NCBI RefSeq assembly: GCF_002005545.1
Contig: NZ_LBMT01000001.1
Coordinates: forward strand, 1,634,301 to 1,698,300
Direction: 5' to 3'
DNA: 64,000 nt
From: Streptococcus mitis
GTDB lineage: Bacteria > Bacillota > Bacilli > Lactobacillales > Streptococcaceae
Shown here in pieces: positions 36,085 to 45,685 of the stretch. The stretch's first letter is position 1. Each line of letters begins with the position of its first letter. A model generated the notes under the pieces. That model did no database searches, was not told the DNA's origin, and saw only the letters and a list, made by a program, of their open reading frames with translations. The position numbers and the translations under genes were made by a program.

Positions 36085-37467
36085 TTACTGTGCTTCTGGC
36101 ATTTGTCGAACATCTACAAAGCGCCCTGCAATAGCTGCTGCTGCTGCCATGGCTGGACTGCAGAGATGGGTCTTAGCACCAAAGCCTTGTCTGTCTTCAA
36201 AGTTACGGTTGCTGGTTGAGGCACAGTGAACGCCATCTGGAACCTTGTCAGGATTCATTCCTAGGCACATAGAGCAACCTGGGTCTCTCCATTCAAAGCC
36301 AGCATCTAAGAAAACTTTATCCAAGCCTAATTTCTCAGCAGCTCGTTTGACAGGACGAGAGCCTGGAACGACGATAGCCGTTAAGTTGGGTGCTATTTTC
36401 TTTCCTTTGACAAATCGCGCAGCCAGTTGCAAGTCGCTGAGACGAGCATTGGTACAAGAACCGATAAAGATATAACCTAGTTCAATATCAGCTGGCTTTT
36501 GACCAGGCTCCAAGTCCATGTAATTGTAGGCTCGCTCATCATTCATATCCTTAATTTCTGGGAAGCTACTGTCAAAGTCAACCCCCATAGCAGGGTTGGT
36601 TCCCCAGGTCACCATGGGAGCCAAGTCTGAGACATCCATCTGGATAACCTTATCATAAACAGCATCCTCATCACTGACAATTGTTTTCCAATCCGCCACA
36701 GCCTCTTCAAAGTCCTCTGGGACACATTCTCGTCCCTTGAGATAGTCATAAGTCGTCTGATCCGGATTCATGATTCCCATCTTAGATCCAAACTCGATGG
36801 ACATATTGCAGATGGTCATTCGCTCTTCCATGCTCAGTGCATCAATCGCTTGTCCCCGATATTCCACCACATAGCCAACACCACAGGCAACGCCGTACTT
36901 AGCAATCAAGGCTAGAATGAAATCCTTAGAATAAACTCCTTTTTGAGGAACACCAGTGAATTCTACCAGCATTTTCTTGGGTTTGACCTGCCAGAGTGTC
37001 TGGGTAGCGAAGACATGCTCAACCTCACTAGTCCCAATCCCAAAGGCGATGGCTCCAAAAGCTCCGTGAGTAGCCGTATGACTGTCTCCACAGACGATGA
37101 ATTTTCCTGGTTGGGTTCTTCCTGTTTCTGGACCAACCATATGAACAATCCCCTGCTTTTCAGAACCGTGGGCCGCATGTTCAATCCCAAACTCCTCAAC
37201 ATTTTCAGCCAGCTTATCAATTTGAGCCTTAGAAATCACATCTCGAATATCGTAGATATTGACTGTCGGGACATTGTGGTCAAAAGTTCCAAATGTCAAG
37301 TCTGGTCGTCTCAATCTGCGTCCTGCATCTCGTAATCCTTGAAAAGCTTGAGGACTGGTCACTTCATGAATATAGTGCTGGTCCACATACATGAGTTGGG
37401 GTTGCCCCTCTTCTCCTGTGATGACATGACGGTCCCATAATTTATCAAAAATCGATTTTCCTGCCAT
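36085..37467 (-). CDS. leuC: 3-isopropylmalate dehydratase large subunit
   Basis: LeuC is the [4Fe-4S] aconitase-type subunit of isopropylmalate isomerase. The 460-residue protein shows [32 protein letters not shown] with a cluster cysteine, and [11 protein letters not shown] with the other two cluster cysteines. It lies between the DUF1294 gene (three bases upstream) and leuD. Confidence 0.97.
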   Translation of the reverse strand: MAGKSIFDKLWDRHVITGEEGQPQLMYVDQHYIHEVTSPQAFQGLRDAGRRLRRPDLTFGTFDHNVPTVNIYDIRDVISKAQIDKLAENVEEFGIEHAAHGSEKQGIVHMVGPETGRTQPGKFIVCGDSHTATHGAFGAIAFGIGTSEVEHVFATQTLWQVKPKKMLVEFTGVPQKGVYSKDFILALIAKYGVACGVGYVVEYRGQAIDALSMEERMTICNMSIEFGSKMGIMNPDQTTYDYLKGRECVPEDFEEAVADWKTIVSDEDAVYDKVIQMDVSDLAPMVTWGTNPAMGVDFDSSFPEIKDMNDERAYNYMDLEPGQKPADIELGYIFIGSCTNARLSDLQLAARFVKGKKIAPNLTAIVVPGSRPVKRAAEKLGLDKVFLDAGFEWRDPGCSMCLGMNPDKVPDGVHCASTSNRNFEDRQGFGAKTHLCSPAMAAAAAIAGRFVDVRQMPEAQ

Positions 37468-37470
37468 CCA

Positions 37471-37740
37471 TTACCTCCAAATAAAATATAAGGCTCCTAG
37501 TGTGGTCACCATCCCGAGAAACCAAACCGTTTTAAAGTACCATTTTCGAGTCTTGTGATGAAAGGTGATTCCTGCTAACCAGGCGCCAAAACCACCACAA
37601 GTAAAGGCTAAAATGAGTAAGATTTTCTCTGGGATGCGCCAAGCTCTTCTCCTTGCCTTAGATTTGTCAATACCATAAATCAAGAAAACCATGACATTCC
37701 AAATCAAAAGGACTAGAGTAATTTTTTCGTCTAACTTCAT
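37471..37740 (-). CDS. DUF1294 small membrane protein inside the leu operon
   Basis: The 89-residue protein has about three to four hydrophobic segments and the DUF1294 hallmark order YGIDKSKARRRAWRIPE, LAFTCGGFGAWLAG and HHKTRKWYF. Its function is unknown. Its ATG overlaps the leuB stop by four bases (ATGA) and its stop is three bases before leuC, so it is tightly coupled with leucine enzymes. No catalytic role in the pathway is known for it. Confidence 0.85.
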   Translation of the reverse strand: MKLDEKITLVLLIWNVMVFLIYGIDKSKARRRAWRIPEKILLILAFTCGGFGAWLAGITFHHKTRKWYFKTVWFLGMVTTLGALYFIWR

Positions 37741-38774
37741 AACCTTGCAATGATAGCTTCCGTCATTTCCTTGGTCGAAGCCTGTCCACCAATATCTCTT
37801 GTTAAAACACCAGCTGCCAAACTTGCCTCAACAGCACGCTCGATACGTTCCGCATCCTCATAACGTCCAAAACTGTCTCTCAACATCATGGCAACTGATA
37901 AAATCATAGAAATAGGATTGGCAATTCCTTGACCTGCAATATCAGGAGCTGAACCGTGAATGGGCTCATAGAGACTTGGACCCTTTTCAGAATGACTGGC
38001 TGATGGCATAACTCCAAGGGTGCCAGATAAAACGCTTGATTCATCAGAGAGAATATCTCCAAAAAGATTCTCCGTCACGATGACATCAAACTTAGCAGGA
38101 TTGGTAATCATAAGCATGGCAGCTGAGTCCACTAACTGGTGTTCCAAGGTTACATCTGGGAAGACCTGCGCGACCTCCTCAGCTACTTTCCGCCAGAGTT
38201 TTGAGGTCGCTAGAACATTTTGCTTATCGATACTAGTAACGATTTTTCTGCGATTTCTTGCAATTTCAAAGGCTTTGCGAACAATCCGCTCCACTTCCTC
38301 ATGGCTATAGTCGTTGATATCACGCGCTTTGCGCTCTTCAAGGATATGATCTCCAAAGTAAATCCCGCCTGTCAACTCACGCACTACGACAAAGTCCACC
38401 CCAGCAATTCGTTCTGATTTTAGTGGTGACAAATGCTTGAGACTGTCAAAGATTTTTACAGGGCGAATATTGGCATAGAGATTGAGTTCCTTACGGAGAG
38501 CCAGCAAACCTTGTTCAGGCCGAATCGCTGCTCCATCATACTGAGGACTACCGATAGCCGCTAAAAGAATAGCATCTGCTTCACGACATACCTTGAGGGT
38601 TTCATCAGGTAAGGGATGCCCTGCTGCATCGATACCTGCACCTCCAAAAGGTCGTTTGTCTATTTCATAGTCAAAGCCTGTTTTTTCAGCTAGAGCCTCC
38701 AGAACTTCTAAACCAGCCTCCATGATTTCTGGGCCGATTCCATCCCCTGCTAGAGCTACTATTTTCTTTGTCAT
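37737..38774 (-). CDS. leuB: 3-isopropylmalate dehydrogenase
   Basis: LeuB oxidises and decarboxylates 3-isopropylmalate to the 2-oxo precursor of leucine with NAD. The 345-residue protein carries GDGIGPEIM near residue 9, the substrate arginine region ELTGGIYFG, the catalytic DKQNVLATSKLWR, and the metal/NAD site LFGDILSDE and GSAPDIAGQGIANP. It starts 11 bp after leuA. Confidence 0.97.
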   Translation of the reverse strand: MTKKIVALAGDGIGPEIMEAGLEVLEALAEKTGFDYEIDKRPFGGAGIDAAGHPLPDETLKVCREADAILLAAIGSPQYDGAAIRPEQGLLALRKELNLYANIRPVKIFDSLKHLSPLKSERIAGVDFVVVRELTGGIYFGDHILEERKARDINDYSHEEVERIVRKAFEIARNRRKIVTSIDKQNVLATSKLWRKVAEEVAQVFPDVTLEHQLVDSAAMLMITNPAKFDVIVTENLFGDILSDESSVLSGTLGVMPSASHSEKGPSLYEPIHGSAPDIAGQGIANPISMILSVAMMLRDSFGRYEDAERIERAVEASLAAGVLTRDIGGQASTKEMTEAIIARL

Positions 38775-38785
38775 AGCCTTCTCCT

Positions 38786-40348
38786 TTACACACTAGGCAT
38801 GTCGCGATAGGAAACGCTACGTCCCATCTCACCAGCATTCTCTTTTTGAACAAAGGTATTAGCATTGATGTAGGCAATAGCCGAAGCCTTCAACACATCG
38901 AAATCAAGACCTGCTGCATTAAAGATGGTTTCTGTATCTCTGTTTTCAACAGTGACCAAGACCCGAGCCTGTGCATCAATTCCATCTGTCACAGCATCAA
39001 TGGTATAGGACACCAAGCGAACGGATTGGTTGAAGAACTTGTCGATAGCGTTAAAGATTGCTTCAACAGAACCTTGCCCTGTCGCATTAAATTCGACCTT
39101 TTCACCATCCATATTGGCTAGGCTAACAAGCGCTTCAATGTCATTATCTGCATGGGTTTGCAGTTGTAAATCATCAAAGTGGAAGCCTTCTGGATTTTCA
39201 ACCATGGTTCCAGCTACCAGAGCACGAATATCTGCATCTGTGATTTCTTGTTTCTTATCGGCCAGTGCCTTGAACTTAGCAAAGAGTGGTTTGATGTCCT
39301 CTTCTGTAAAGTCTAAGGCCAGTTCTCTTAGTTTCTCGACAAAGGCATGGCGCCCAGACAATTTTCCAAGTGGGAGGCTGTTACTCTTGACACCGACCAA
39401 TTCAGGGGTGATAATCTCATAAGTGAGAGGATTTTTAAGAACTCCATCTTGGTGAATACCAGATTCGTGAGAGAAGGCATTACCCCCAACGACGGCCTTG
39501 TTTTTAGGAACTGGAATACCTGAGAAGCGAGAAACCATTTCTGACGTATTGATGGTCTCATTTAGGACAATACTGGTTTCTGCTTGGTAGTAATCTTGGC
39601 GAATATTGAGAGCAACTGCTATTTCTTCCAAAGCAGCATTTCCAGCTCTCTCACCAATACCGTTGATAGTTCCTTCAACACGTCCTGCCCCATTCTTGAC
39701 GGCAGAAAGGCTATTAGCTACTGCCATTCCAAGATCATCATGACAGTGAGGTGAATAGATGATCTGGCGATCCGTCTTGACATTCTCAATCAGGTATTTG
39801 AAGATGGCTCCATATTCCTCTGGTGTGGTAAATCCTACCGTATCAGGAATATTGATATAAGACGCCCCTGCATCAACCGCTGTTTGAACAACTTGCAAGA
39901 GGAAATCCAACTCTGTTCTGGTCGCATCTTCAGGAGAGAATTCGACCACTTCAAACTTAGAACGGGCATAAGAAACATGCTCCTTAATAGCTTCCAAAAT
40001 CTCTTCCTTGCTCTTATTGAGCTTATACTTACGATGAATCGGACTGGTAGCGATAAAGACGTGAACCTGTGGATACTTGGCATCCTTGAGGGCCTCGTAA
40101 CAAGCATCAATATCAGACTTGACCGAACGTGCCAAACCAGTCACCGCTGTTTTCTTCAAGACCTTAGCAATCTCCTGCACTGCTGTGAATGAATCAGGAC
40201 TCGCCGCTGGAAAACCAGCTTCTATGGCTGAAATGCCCCATTTCTCCAGCTGTCTTGCAATGGCAATTTTTTCCTTGATTGAAAAATTAACACCAGGTGT
40301 CTGTTCTCCATCCCGAAGGCTGGTATCTAGAAATTCAACTGTTCTCAT
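38786..40348 (-). CDS. leuA: 2-isopropylmalate synthase
   Basis: LeuA condenses 2-oxoisovalerate with acetyl-CoA, the committed step to leucine. The 520-residue length includes the TIM-barrel catalytic domain (LDTSLRDGEQTPGVNFS at residue 7; HCHDDLGMAVANS; NGIGERAGNAALEE) and a C-terminal LeuA dimer/regulatory domain from about residue 390, which normally binds leucine for feedback inhibition. It heads the operon leuA-leuB-DUF1294-leuC-leuD, behind a leucine leader-peptide attenuator. Confidence 0.97.
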   Translation of the reverse strand: MRTVEFLDTSLRDGEQTPGVNFSIKEKIAIARQLEKWGISAIEAGFPAASPDSFTAVQEIAKVLKKTAVTGLARSVKSDIDACYEALKDAKYPQVHVFIATSPIHRKYKLNKSKEEILEAIKEHVSYARSKFEVVEFSPEDATRTELDFLLQVVQTAVDAGASYINIPDTVGFTTPEEYGAIFKYLIENVKTDRQIIYSPHCHDDLGMAVANSLSAVKNGAGRVEGTINGIGERAGNAALEEIAVALNIRQDYYQAETSIVLNETINTSEMVSRFSGIPVPKNKAVVGGNAFSHESGIHQDGVLKNPLTYEIITPELVGVKSNSLPLGKLSGRHAFVEKLRELALDFTEEDIKPLFAKFKALADKKQEITDADIRALVAGTMVENPEGFHFDDLQLQTHADNDIEALVSLANMDGEKVEFNATGQGSVEAIFNAIDKFFNQSVRLVSYTIDAVTDGIDAQARVLVTVENRDTETIFNAAGLDFDVLKASAIAYINANTFVQKENAGEMGRSVSYRDMPSV

Positions 40349-40383
40349 AAGATTTCCCCTTTTCCAAATGTGGTTTTTAAAAA

Positions 40384-40415
40384 AACATCTCGCTTAGAAG
40401 TCCAAGCGAGATGTT
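40384..40415 (-). terminator. Attenuator terminator of the leu leader
   Basis: AACATCTCGCTT and AAGCGAGATGTT form a perfect 12-bp stem around an eight-base loop, followed by seven or more T on the minus strand. It ends 36 nt before leuA. The region 40402-40432 can fold instead as CCAAGCGGGAG pairing with CTCGCTTGG, which uses the 5' arm of the terminator and so prevents it. Confidence 0.9.
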
Positions 40416-40432
40416 GATTCACTCCCGCTTGG
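40402..40432 (-). promoter_or_regulatory. Antiterminator stem of the leu leader
   Basis: On the minus strand CCAAGCGGGAG lies about 30 nt after the leader-peptide stop and pairs with CTCGCTTGG in the terminator. The two folds exclude each other, the arrangement required for transcription attenuation by ribosome stalling at leucine codons. Confidence 0.8.
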
Positions 40433-40461
40433 TAAGCCAAACAGGACTAATGCTTTTTGCA

Positions 40462-40515
40462 CTAGCCCGAGTACCTCAACAACAAAGCAAATTGATTAAA
40501 CTTAGCTGTTTTCAT
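40462..40515 (-). CDS. leuL: Leucine leader peptide (leuL type)
   Basis: This 17-codon frame encodes MKTAKFNQFALLLRYSG and stops with TAG. It is preceded by AAGGAG about eight bases before the ATG. Three consecutive TTG leucine codons sit at residues 11-13. It lies 24 nt or so after the probable transcript start and before the antiterminator/terminator pair. Ribosome pausing at the leucine codons under starvation would favour the antiterminator and allow leuA transcription. The symbol is by analogy with other leucine leaders. Confidence 0.88.
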   Translation of the reverse strand: MKTAKFNQFALLLRYSG

Positions 40516-40551
40516 GTTTGACTTTCTCCTTCGTTTGATATCTTGTTTAGT

Positions 40552-40580
40552 ATTTTAGCATAGGCAAAAGCACTTGTCAA
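40552..40580 (-). promoter_or_regulatory. leu operon promoter
   Basis: On the minus strand TTGACA (40575-40580) and TAAAAT (40552-40557) are 17 bp apart, with TATGC giving an extended -10. It lies 37 nt upstream of the leader peptide start. Confidence 0.85.
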
Positions 40581-40652
40581 GAAAAAATCAAATATTTTCT
40601 GAAAATTTCTTCAGTATAGAATATTTAGCTAATTGAAAATTATTGAAATGTT

Positions 40653-41309
40653 TCATTTTTTAGAAGTTAAGTTCCAACTTTTTTCTATCAATTCTAGTAC
40701 TTCTTCATCTGATAAAGTATCATCAAGCGCCACACTAATCCAGTAACGTTTATTCATATGAAAAGCTGGATAAATGCCCTTTTGTGAAAGCAGATCCACT
40801 ACTTGATCATGTTTGAGGTTGACTGCTTCGACTAAACCTTCTCTACCCTTTTCCAGCTTATCCCAAGAGATTTTCATCAAAACAGCATACCATTTTTTAT
40901 TGCCTTCATGTCTTAACACTGCCGTATCAGGTGATTTTTCCCACAGATACTCCAACTGATTACCATACTTTTCCTGAATCTGAGCCATGATACGCTTAGT
41001 CTGAGGACAGATAAAATCCTGTACCTCAAAACAAGCCTTCCGAATCTGGTAGAGAATCTCCAGACAAGCCTCACGGACACTTGCAACAAAACTTCCTGTC
41101 ATACTTTCCATATGAACTTGAGGATAGAGGTCGCCCATTTCCTGATCAAAGACCTGAAAATTCACATTATCAGCAGTGATGGACACAGTCATGACAAAGT
41201 CACCCTGCAAAATCTGGCAACTATAGGTCCAGACTCCACCATTTTCTACAAAACCATAAGCATGAGCCTTTTCTTGATTCAATTGATAGGATTTAAAAAT
41301 TTCAAACAT
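40653..41309 (-). CDS. MmcQ/YjbR family protein
   Basis: The 218-residue protein has an N-terminal region of about 95 residues without a recognised name and a C-terminal YjbR/MmcQ domain (about 100-215) with WYAVLMKISWDKL, VEAVNLKH, GIYPAFHMNKRYWISVALDDTLSDEE. YjbR proteins have a CyaY-like fold and are proposed to bind DNA, but the biological role is unsettled. It is a single gene upstream of the leu operon region on the same strand, 43 bp downstream of cutC. Confidence 0.82.
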   Translation of the reverse strand: MFEIFKSYQLNQEKAHAYGFVENGGVWTYSCQILQGDFVMTVSITADNVNFQVFDQEMGDLYPQVHMESMTGSFVASVREACLEILYQIRKACFEVQDFICPQTKRIMAQIQEKYGNQLEYLWEKSPDTAVLRHEGNKKWYAVLMKISWDKLEKGREGLVEAVNLKHDQVVDLLSQKGIYPAFHMNKRYWISVALDDTLSDEEVLELIEKSWNLTSKK

Positions 41310-41352
41310 AAGTTAAAACTGCTACCCAAAGCTAGCAGTTCCTTTCTATTTT

Positions 41353-41985
41353 TTAAAAGACAACCTTGGTTCCATGCAATTGTGTCACGCCCAGCCGGTC
41401 AATAAAGGTTTGACGGTTGTCAAGGTCAATCCCCCCACCTGGTAGAATTTCAATTTTACCTTTAGCGTGCTCCAAAATTCTGTGATAGTGAGCAAAACGT
41501 TTGTCTAGTGAATCGCCAGATACACCCGCACGAGTTAAGATACGAGTGACTCCAGCTTGGCTGAGCCAGTCAATAGCTTCTAGTTGATCTTCATCGCTCA
41601 ATTCATCAAAGGCCATGTGGAAGACAATTTCCATTCCTTTTGATGCAGCAATTAACTTTTCAAGATTAGGTTTATCCAACTTCTTCTCAGCAGTTAAGGC
41701 TCCAAATACAACTCCTTGACTTCCAGCCTGAGCAGTCAATCGAATGTCTTCTAGCATGATTGCAATTTCCATATCATTATAGACAAAGTCGCCACCACGT
41801 GGACGAATCATGGTCATAATGGTTGTATCGTAGTTAGCTGCCAATTCAACCGCTGCCTTGGTTACTCCATAGCTTGGTGTTGTTCCTCCCACTGCTAGAT
41901 TATCACAGAGTTCGATTCGACGAGCTCCAGCCTCCATCGCTTTTTCAAGCAAGGTCACATTTTCAGCACAAAATTCGTAAATCAT
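41353..41985 (-). CDS. cutC: CutC family protein
   Basis: The 210-residue TIM-barrel protein belongs to the CutC family, first linked to copper tolerance in E. coli though that role is disputed. It starts MIYEFCAENVTLLEKAMEAGA and has RIELCDNLAVGGTTPSYG, MIRPRGGDFVYN, HMAFDEL and EILPGGGI, all family landmarks. The ATG follows AAGGAG. It is probably co-transcribed with the YjbR-like gene downstream. Confidence 0.92.
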   Translation of the reverse strand: MIYEFCAENVTLLEKAMEAGARRIELCDNLAVGGTTPSYGVTKAAVELAANYDTTIMTMIRPRGGDFVYNDMEIAIMLEDIRLTAQAGSQGVVFGALTAEKKLDKPNLEKLIAASKGMEIVFHMAFDELSDEDQLEAIDWLSQAGVTRILTRAGVSGDSLDKRFAHYHRILEHAKGKIEILPGGGIDLDNRQTFIDRLGVTQLHGTKVVF

Positions 41986-42078
41986 TTGATTCTCCTTGAA
42001 GATTACTTTGAATTTATTATATCATATTGTGGTGAATATGCTTTCATTTTTATCAAGGGAAATAGTTACAAATTTTAC

Positions 42079-42438
42079 TTATTCTTTGTCTGGAATGACC
42101 TTGAAGAGATAATAAGTGATAAAGATGGTCAAGGCTCCCAGACCGATTTTGACTGGTAAGAGAGGGGCAAAATAAATGGAAATTCCCATCAATATATAGA
42201 TAGATACGATGATTTTTTTCTTACGTTCACGCGCAATAGACCTAGTCTCGCGAAAATCAGCTACATATGCTTGATAGAGCTTGGTATGATAAAGCCAATC
42301 TTCGAAGCGCTTGGAACTTCTAGAAAAACAAGCAATAGACAACAAAAGAAAAGGCGTTGTGGGTAACAAGGGTAAAACTACCCCAACAATAGCCAAGGCC
42401 AGTGATAAAAAACCAATAATTAGATAAATAATACGCAT
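42079..42438 (-). CDS. YbaN/DUF454 small membrane protein
   Basis: The 119-residue protein has three or so transmembrane segments and the DUF454 pattern GVVLPLLPTTPFLLLSIACFSRSSKRFEDWLYHTKLY near residues 20-56 (cited by its pieces LPLLPTTPF and ACFSRSS). Function is unknown across the family. It stands between cutC and topA on the same strand. Confidence 0.85.
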   Translation of the reverse strand: MRIIYLIIGFLSLALAIVGVVLPLLPTTPFLLLSIACFSRSSKRFEDWLYHTKLYQAYVADFRETRSIARERKKKIIVSIYILMGISIYFAPLLPVKIGLGALTIFITYYLFKVIPDKE

Positions 42439-42508
42439 AACTACTCCTAGTTAAAATAATCTTCTTCTAGTTTCGCATAAAATGATGAATTTTGTCAAGT
42501 TCCAACCA

Positions 42509-42541
42509 AAAAGAGCCTGAAATGCACTTTCAGGACTCTCC
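42509..42541 (-). terminator. Terminator of topA
   Basis: On the minus strand GAGTCCTGAAA-GTGC-ATTTCAGGCTC forms a stable hairpin followed by TTTTTGG, immediately after the topA stop codon. Confidence 0.85.
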
Positions 42542-42543
42542 TC

Positions 42544-44631
42544 TTATTTAATCTTTTCTTCTTCGTAGTCACCCTTGCTACAAACAACCTGCTTGCCACC
42601 ACCACGGACTTTTTTCTCCATGAGGAAGTTGCCACATTTTGGACAGTCACGACCAACAGGCTTGTCCCAAGAGGTAAATTCACATTCTGGATAGCGATTG
42701 CAACCATAGAAGAGGCGATTACGTTTGGTTTTGCGTTCAATGATTTGTCCCTGATGACAACTTGGACACTCAACACCAATCTCTTTCACGATTGCTTGGG
42801 TATGACGGCAATCTGGGAAATTGCTACAAGCGTAGAACTTACCAAAACGACCAAGTTTAATGACCATTGGACTGCCACACACTTCACAGTCAAATCCAGC
42901 TGGTTCATCCTTGATTTGGATTTTTTCCATTTCTTCTTCAGCCTTGGCGACTTCTTTAGAGAATGGTTTGTAAAAGGCATCTATAACACGTTGCCACTGC
43001 TCTTTTCCGACTTCGACATCATCCAGTTTTCCTTCCATTTCAGCTGTGAAGGTCACGTTTACGATATCTGAGAAATATTCAACGATGAGCTTGTTAACAA
43101 TTTCTCCCAACTCTGTTGGTTCAAAACGTTTGGCCGCAAGGCGAACATAGTAACGTTTCTGAATAGTTTCAATGGTCGGTGCGTAGGTTGACGGACGTCC
43201 AACCCCATTTTCTTCCAAGGCCTTGATAAGGGTCGCTTCAGAATAGCGAGCAGGCGGTTGAGTGAAATGTTGCTCTGGTTTGCTATTAATCTGCTTGACC
43301 ACATCTCCAACAGCCATATCTGGTAACATCTTATTCTTGTCAGAATCATTGTAAATGGCAAGATAACCATCAAACTTAACCTGACTACCATTAGCAGCAA
43401 ATTGAACCCCATTTTGAGACAATTTAACAGCCATGGTATCAAAGACAGCAGCTGTCATCTGACTCGCTACAAAACGATTCCAGATAAGAGTATAAAGCTT
43501 GAGCTGATCCTTGTCCAGATACTTAGCAATACTTTCAGGTGTATTAAAAACACTAGACGGGCGAATAGCCTCATGGGCATCCTGAGCTCCTGAAGCATTT
43601 TTGACCTTGCTACCATGCTTAGAATACTTGCTACCGAAACGGTCCGTAATGAAGTTTGCTGCTTCGTTCTGCGCTACTGGACTGATACGAGTCGAATCGG
43701 TACGCATATAGGTAATCAAACCTTGAACACCAGAACCGATATTAATTCCTTCATAGAGCTGTTGGGCAACCATCATGGTTTTTCGAGTACGGAAATTGAT
43801 TTTATTGGCAGCGTCCATCTGCATGGATGAAGTGGTATAGGGTAAAGGAGCATTGCGTTTGCGCTCTTTCTTATCTACCTGATCCACTGAAAAGTCTTTG
43901 CTAGTCAGACGAGACAAGACTTCCTTGACCTCATCATTACTAGTCAGTTTCAGCTTTTTACCATCCACTCCATAGAAGGAAGCCTGAAATTGCTTGGTTC
44001 CCTTTTTAAAGACAGCATCAATTGTCCAGTATTCTTCTGGCTGGAAGGCATTAATTTCATTCTCACGGTCAATGATTAACTTAAGCGCAATAGACTGAAC
44101 GCGACCTGCTGACAAGCCCTTCTTGACCTTTTTCCACAAAATAGGCGAAATCGAATACCCTACCAAGCGGTCCAAGACACGGCGTGCCTGTTGGGCATCG
44201 ACCAAGTCCATATCAATCTTGCGTGGCTCTTTGAAAGCATTTTTGACCGCATCCTTGGTGATTTCATTGAAGACCACACGGTTGGCATCATTTTCATCCA
44301 AGTTGAGAATATGGGCCAAATGCCAAGAAATCGCTTCTCCTTCACGGTCCGGGTCACTCGCCAGAAAGACTTTATTAGCTTTTTTAGCTTCTTTTTTCAA
44401 GTCATTGATAAGAGGACCTTTTCCTCGGATATTGATATATTGCGGTTCATAATTATTTTCAATATCGACGGACATACTGGATTTCTTCAAATCACGGATA
44501 TGCCCGACACTGGCTAAAACCTTGTAGTTTCTGCCTAGATATTTTTCAATCGTCTTGGCCTTAGCAGGCGACTCCACGATTACTAGATTTTTTTTAACTG
44601 TTGATTTTTTCTTTTTTGTTGCCGTAGCCAC
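42544..44631 (-). CDS. topA: DNA topoisomerase I
   Basis: TopA relaxes negative supercoils by single-strand passage. The 695-residue protein has the Toprim domain ([19 protein letters not shown] near residue 15; [13 protein letters not shown]), the active-site tyrosine in [11 protein letters not shown] near residue 315, and three C-terminal zinc-finger-like modules, the last of which (CPKCGNF...CSKGDYEEE) is reduced. A GTG start at 44631 behind AAAAGGTG is chosen; an upstream TTG lies too close to the ribosome site. A consensus-like promoter precedes it. Confidence 0.96.
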   Translation of the reverse strand: MATATKKKKSTVKKNLVIVESPAKAKTIEKYLGRNYKVLASVGHIRDLKKSSMSVDIENNYEPQYINIRGKGPLINDLKKEAKKANKVFLASDPDREGEAISWHLAHILNLDENDANRVVFNEITKDAVKNAFKEPRKIDMDLVDAQQARRVLDRLVGYSISPILWKKVKKGLSAGRVQSIALKLIIDRENEINAFQPEEYWTIDAVFKKGTKQFQASFYGVDGKKLKLTSNDEVKEVLSRLTSKDFSVDQVDKKERKRNAPLPYTTSSMQMDAANKINFRTRKTMMVAQQLYEGINIGSGVQGLITYMRTDSTRISPVAQNEAANFITDRFGSKYSKHGSKVKNASGAQDAHEAIRPSSVFNTPESIAKYLDKDQLKLYTLIWNRFVASQMTAAVFDTMAVKLSQNGVQFAANGSQVKFDGYLAIYNDSDKNKMLPDMAVGDVVKQINSKPEQHFTQPPARYSEATLIKALEENGVGRPSTYAPTIETIQKRYYVRLAAKRFEPTELGEIVNKLIVEYFSDIVNVTFTAEMEGKLDDVEVGKEQWQRVIDAFYKPFSKEVAKAEEEMEKIQIKDEPAGFDCEVCGSPMVIKLGRFGKFYACSNFPDCRHTQAIVKEIGVECPSCHQGQIIERKTKRNRLFYGCNRYPECEFTSWDKPVGRDCPKCGNFLMEKKVRGGGKQVVCSKGDYEEEKIK

Positions 44632-44666
44632 AGTATCACACCTTTTCAAAGTAATAAACTTTATAA

Positions 44667-44695
44667 AGTGTAAACCATTTTGCCATAACTGTCAA
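44667..44695 (-). promoter_or_regulatory. Promoter of topA
   Basis: On the minus strand TTGACA (44690-44695) and TACACT (44667-44672) are 17 bp apart, about 36 nt upstream of the GTG start. TopA expression is known to respond to supercoiling in pneumococcus. Confidence 0.75.
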
Positions 44696-44748
44696 GACTT
44701 AGCTCCTATATATAGAAGAAAAGTTGGTTTAGAAAGAGAAATTTTGTC

Positions 44749-45597
44749 TTAAAATTCAAATTCTGCAAGAACATCCTGCCCACTGGTGACCAATTTTGCC
44801 CCTTCTTGAATCAAATGATGGCAACCGTCTGATAGTCCATCTAAAATGCTACCAGGAATAGCAAAAACATCGCGCCCTTCCTCCATTGCTCGCTCACAGG
44901 TAATGAGACTACCTGAGCGCATCTTAGCCTCTGCTACGATCACACCACGACAAAGTCCAGCAATGATGCGATTACGGGCAGGAAAATGAAATTTCAGAGG
45001 TTGTTCGTCTGGTCCATACTCACTGAGAACCAGATGGTCATTGCCGATGTAGTCTTGCAAGCGTTTATTGGCTTTAGGATAAAACACATCCAGTCCTGTT
45101 CCAATCACTGCAATGGTTTTTCCGCCATTCTGAAGAGCTGCCATATGAGCTGCTGTGTCAATGCCCCTAGCTAATCCACTGACGATAACCAGTTCATTTT
45201 CCAATCCCTGAATGACTTTTTCAACTGACTTAACTCCCTGTTTGCTACAAGCACGACTTCCTACTACCGCTACCTTAGGAAATTTCAAGAGGTCAAGATT
45301 TCCCTTGTAAAATAAAAGTACAGGCGCATCATATATTTCACTCAAATCCCAAGGATAACAGTCATCTAAAATGGAGAAAGATGGAAATTTTTGAAATTCT
45401 TTCTCCAAATGCGCATCGTCTATCTGAAAATAACGTTCCATAAAAACAGCTGGATTTCGGCAACCTGATATTTCTGCAATATCACCCAACAAAAGTTCTT
45501 GATCGACATTTTCACCGTATTCTAGGACATTCAAAATCTGTTGATTGGTCAAACCTGATTTTTTTAACTTATAGATTTCATAGTTTGTGATTTTCAT
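44749..45597 (-). CDS. dprA: DNA processing protein DprA
   Basis: DprA protects incoming single-stranded DNA and loads RecA during natural transformation. The 282-residue protein has an N-terminal SAM-like region and the Rossmann domain with VAVVGSRACSKQG, VSGLARGIDTAAH, IAVIGTGLDVFYP and FPARNRIIAGL. The ATG at 45597 is chosen because GGAG then sits eight bases upstream; another ATG four codons earlier overlaps that site. A ComX box upstream marks it as a late competence gene. Confidence 0.96.
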   Translation of the reverse strand: MKITNYEIYKLKKSGLTNQQILNVLEYGENVDQELLLGDIAEISGCRNPAVFMERYFQIDDAHLEKEFQKFPSFSILDDCYPWDLSEIYDAPVLLFYKGNLDLLKFPKVAVVGSRACSKQGVKSVEKVIQGLENELVIVSGLARGIDTAAHMAALQNGGKTIAVIGTGLDVFYPKANKRLQDYIGNDHLVLSEYGPDEQPLKFHFPARNRIIAGLCRGVIVAEAKMRSGSLITCERAMEEGRDVFAIPGSILDGLSDGCHHLIQEGAKLVTSGQDVLAEFEF

Positions 45598-45631
45598 AAA
45601 TAACTCCATTTCTTTTTCTACTCATCTATTC

Positions 45632-45639
45632 TATTCGTA
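45632..45639 (-). promoter_or_regulatory. ComX (cin) box of dprA
   Basis: The minus strand reads TACGAATA, the exact consensus for the competence sigma factor ComX, preceded by a T-rich run. It lies about 35 nt upstream of the dprA ATG, a normal position for a late competence promoter. Confidence 0.92.
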
Positions 45640-45645
45640 AAAAAT

Positions 45646-45678
45646 CAAAAAAACATCCGACTATTTTAGCCAGATGTT
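45646..45678 (-). terminator. Terminator of the lic1 operon
   Basis: On the minus strand AACATCTGGCT and AGTCGGATGTT pair with two weaker positions around a short loop and run into seven T, just after the licC stop. Confidence 0.85.
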
Positions 45679-45685
45679 GGAATCT

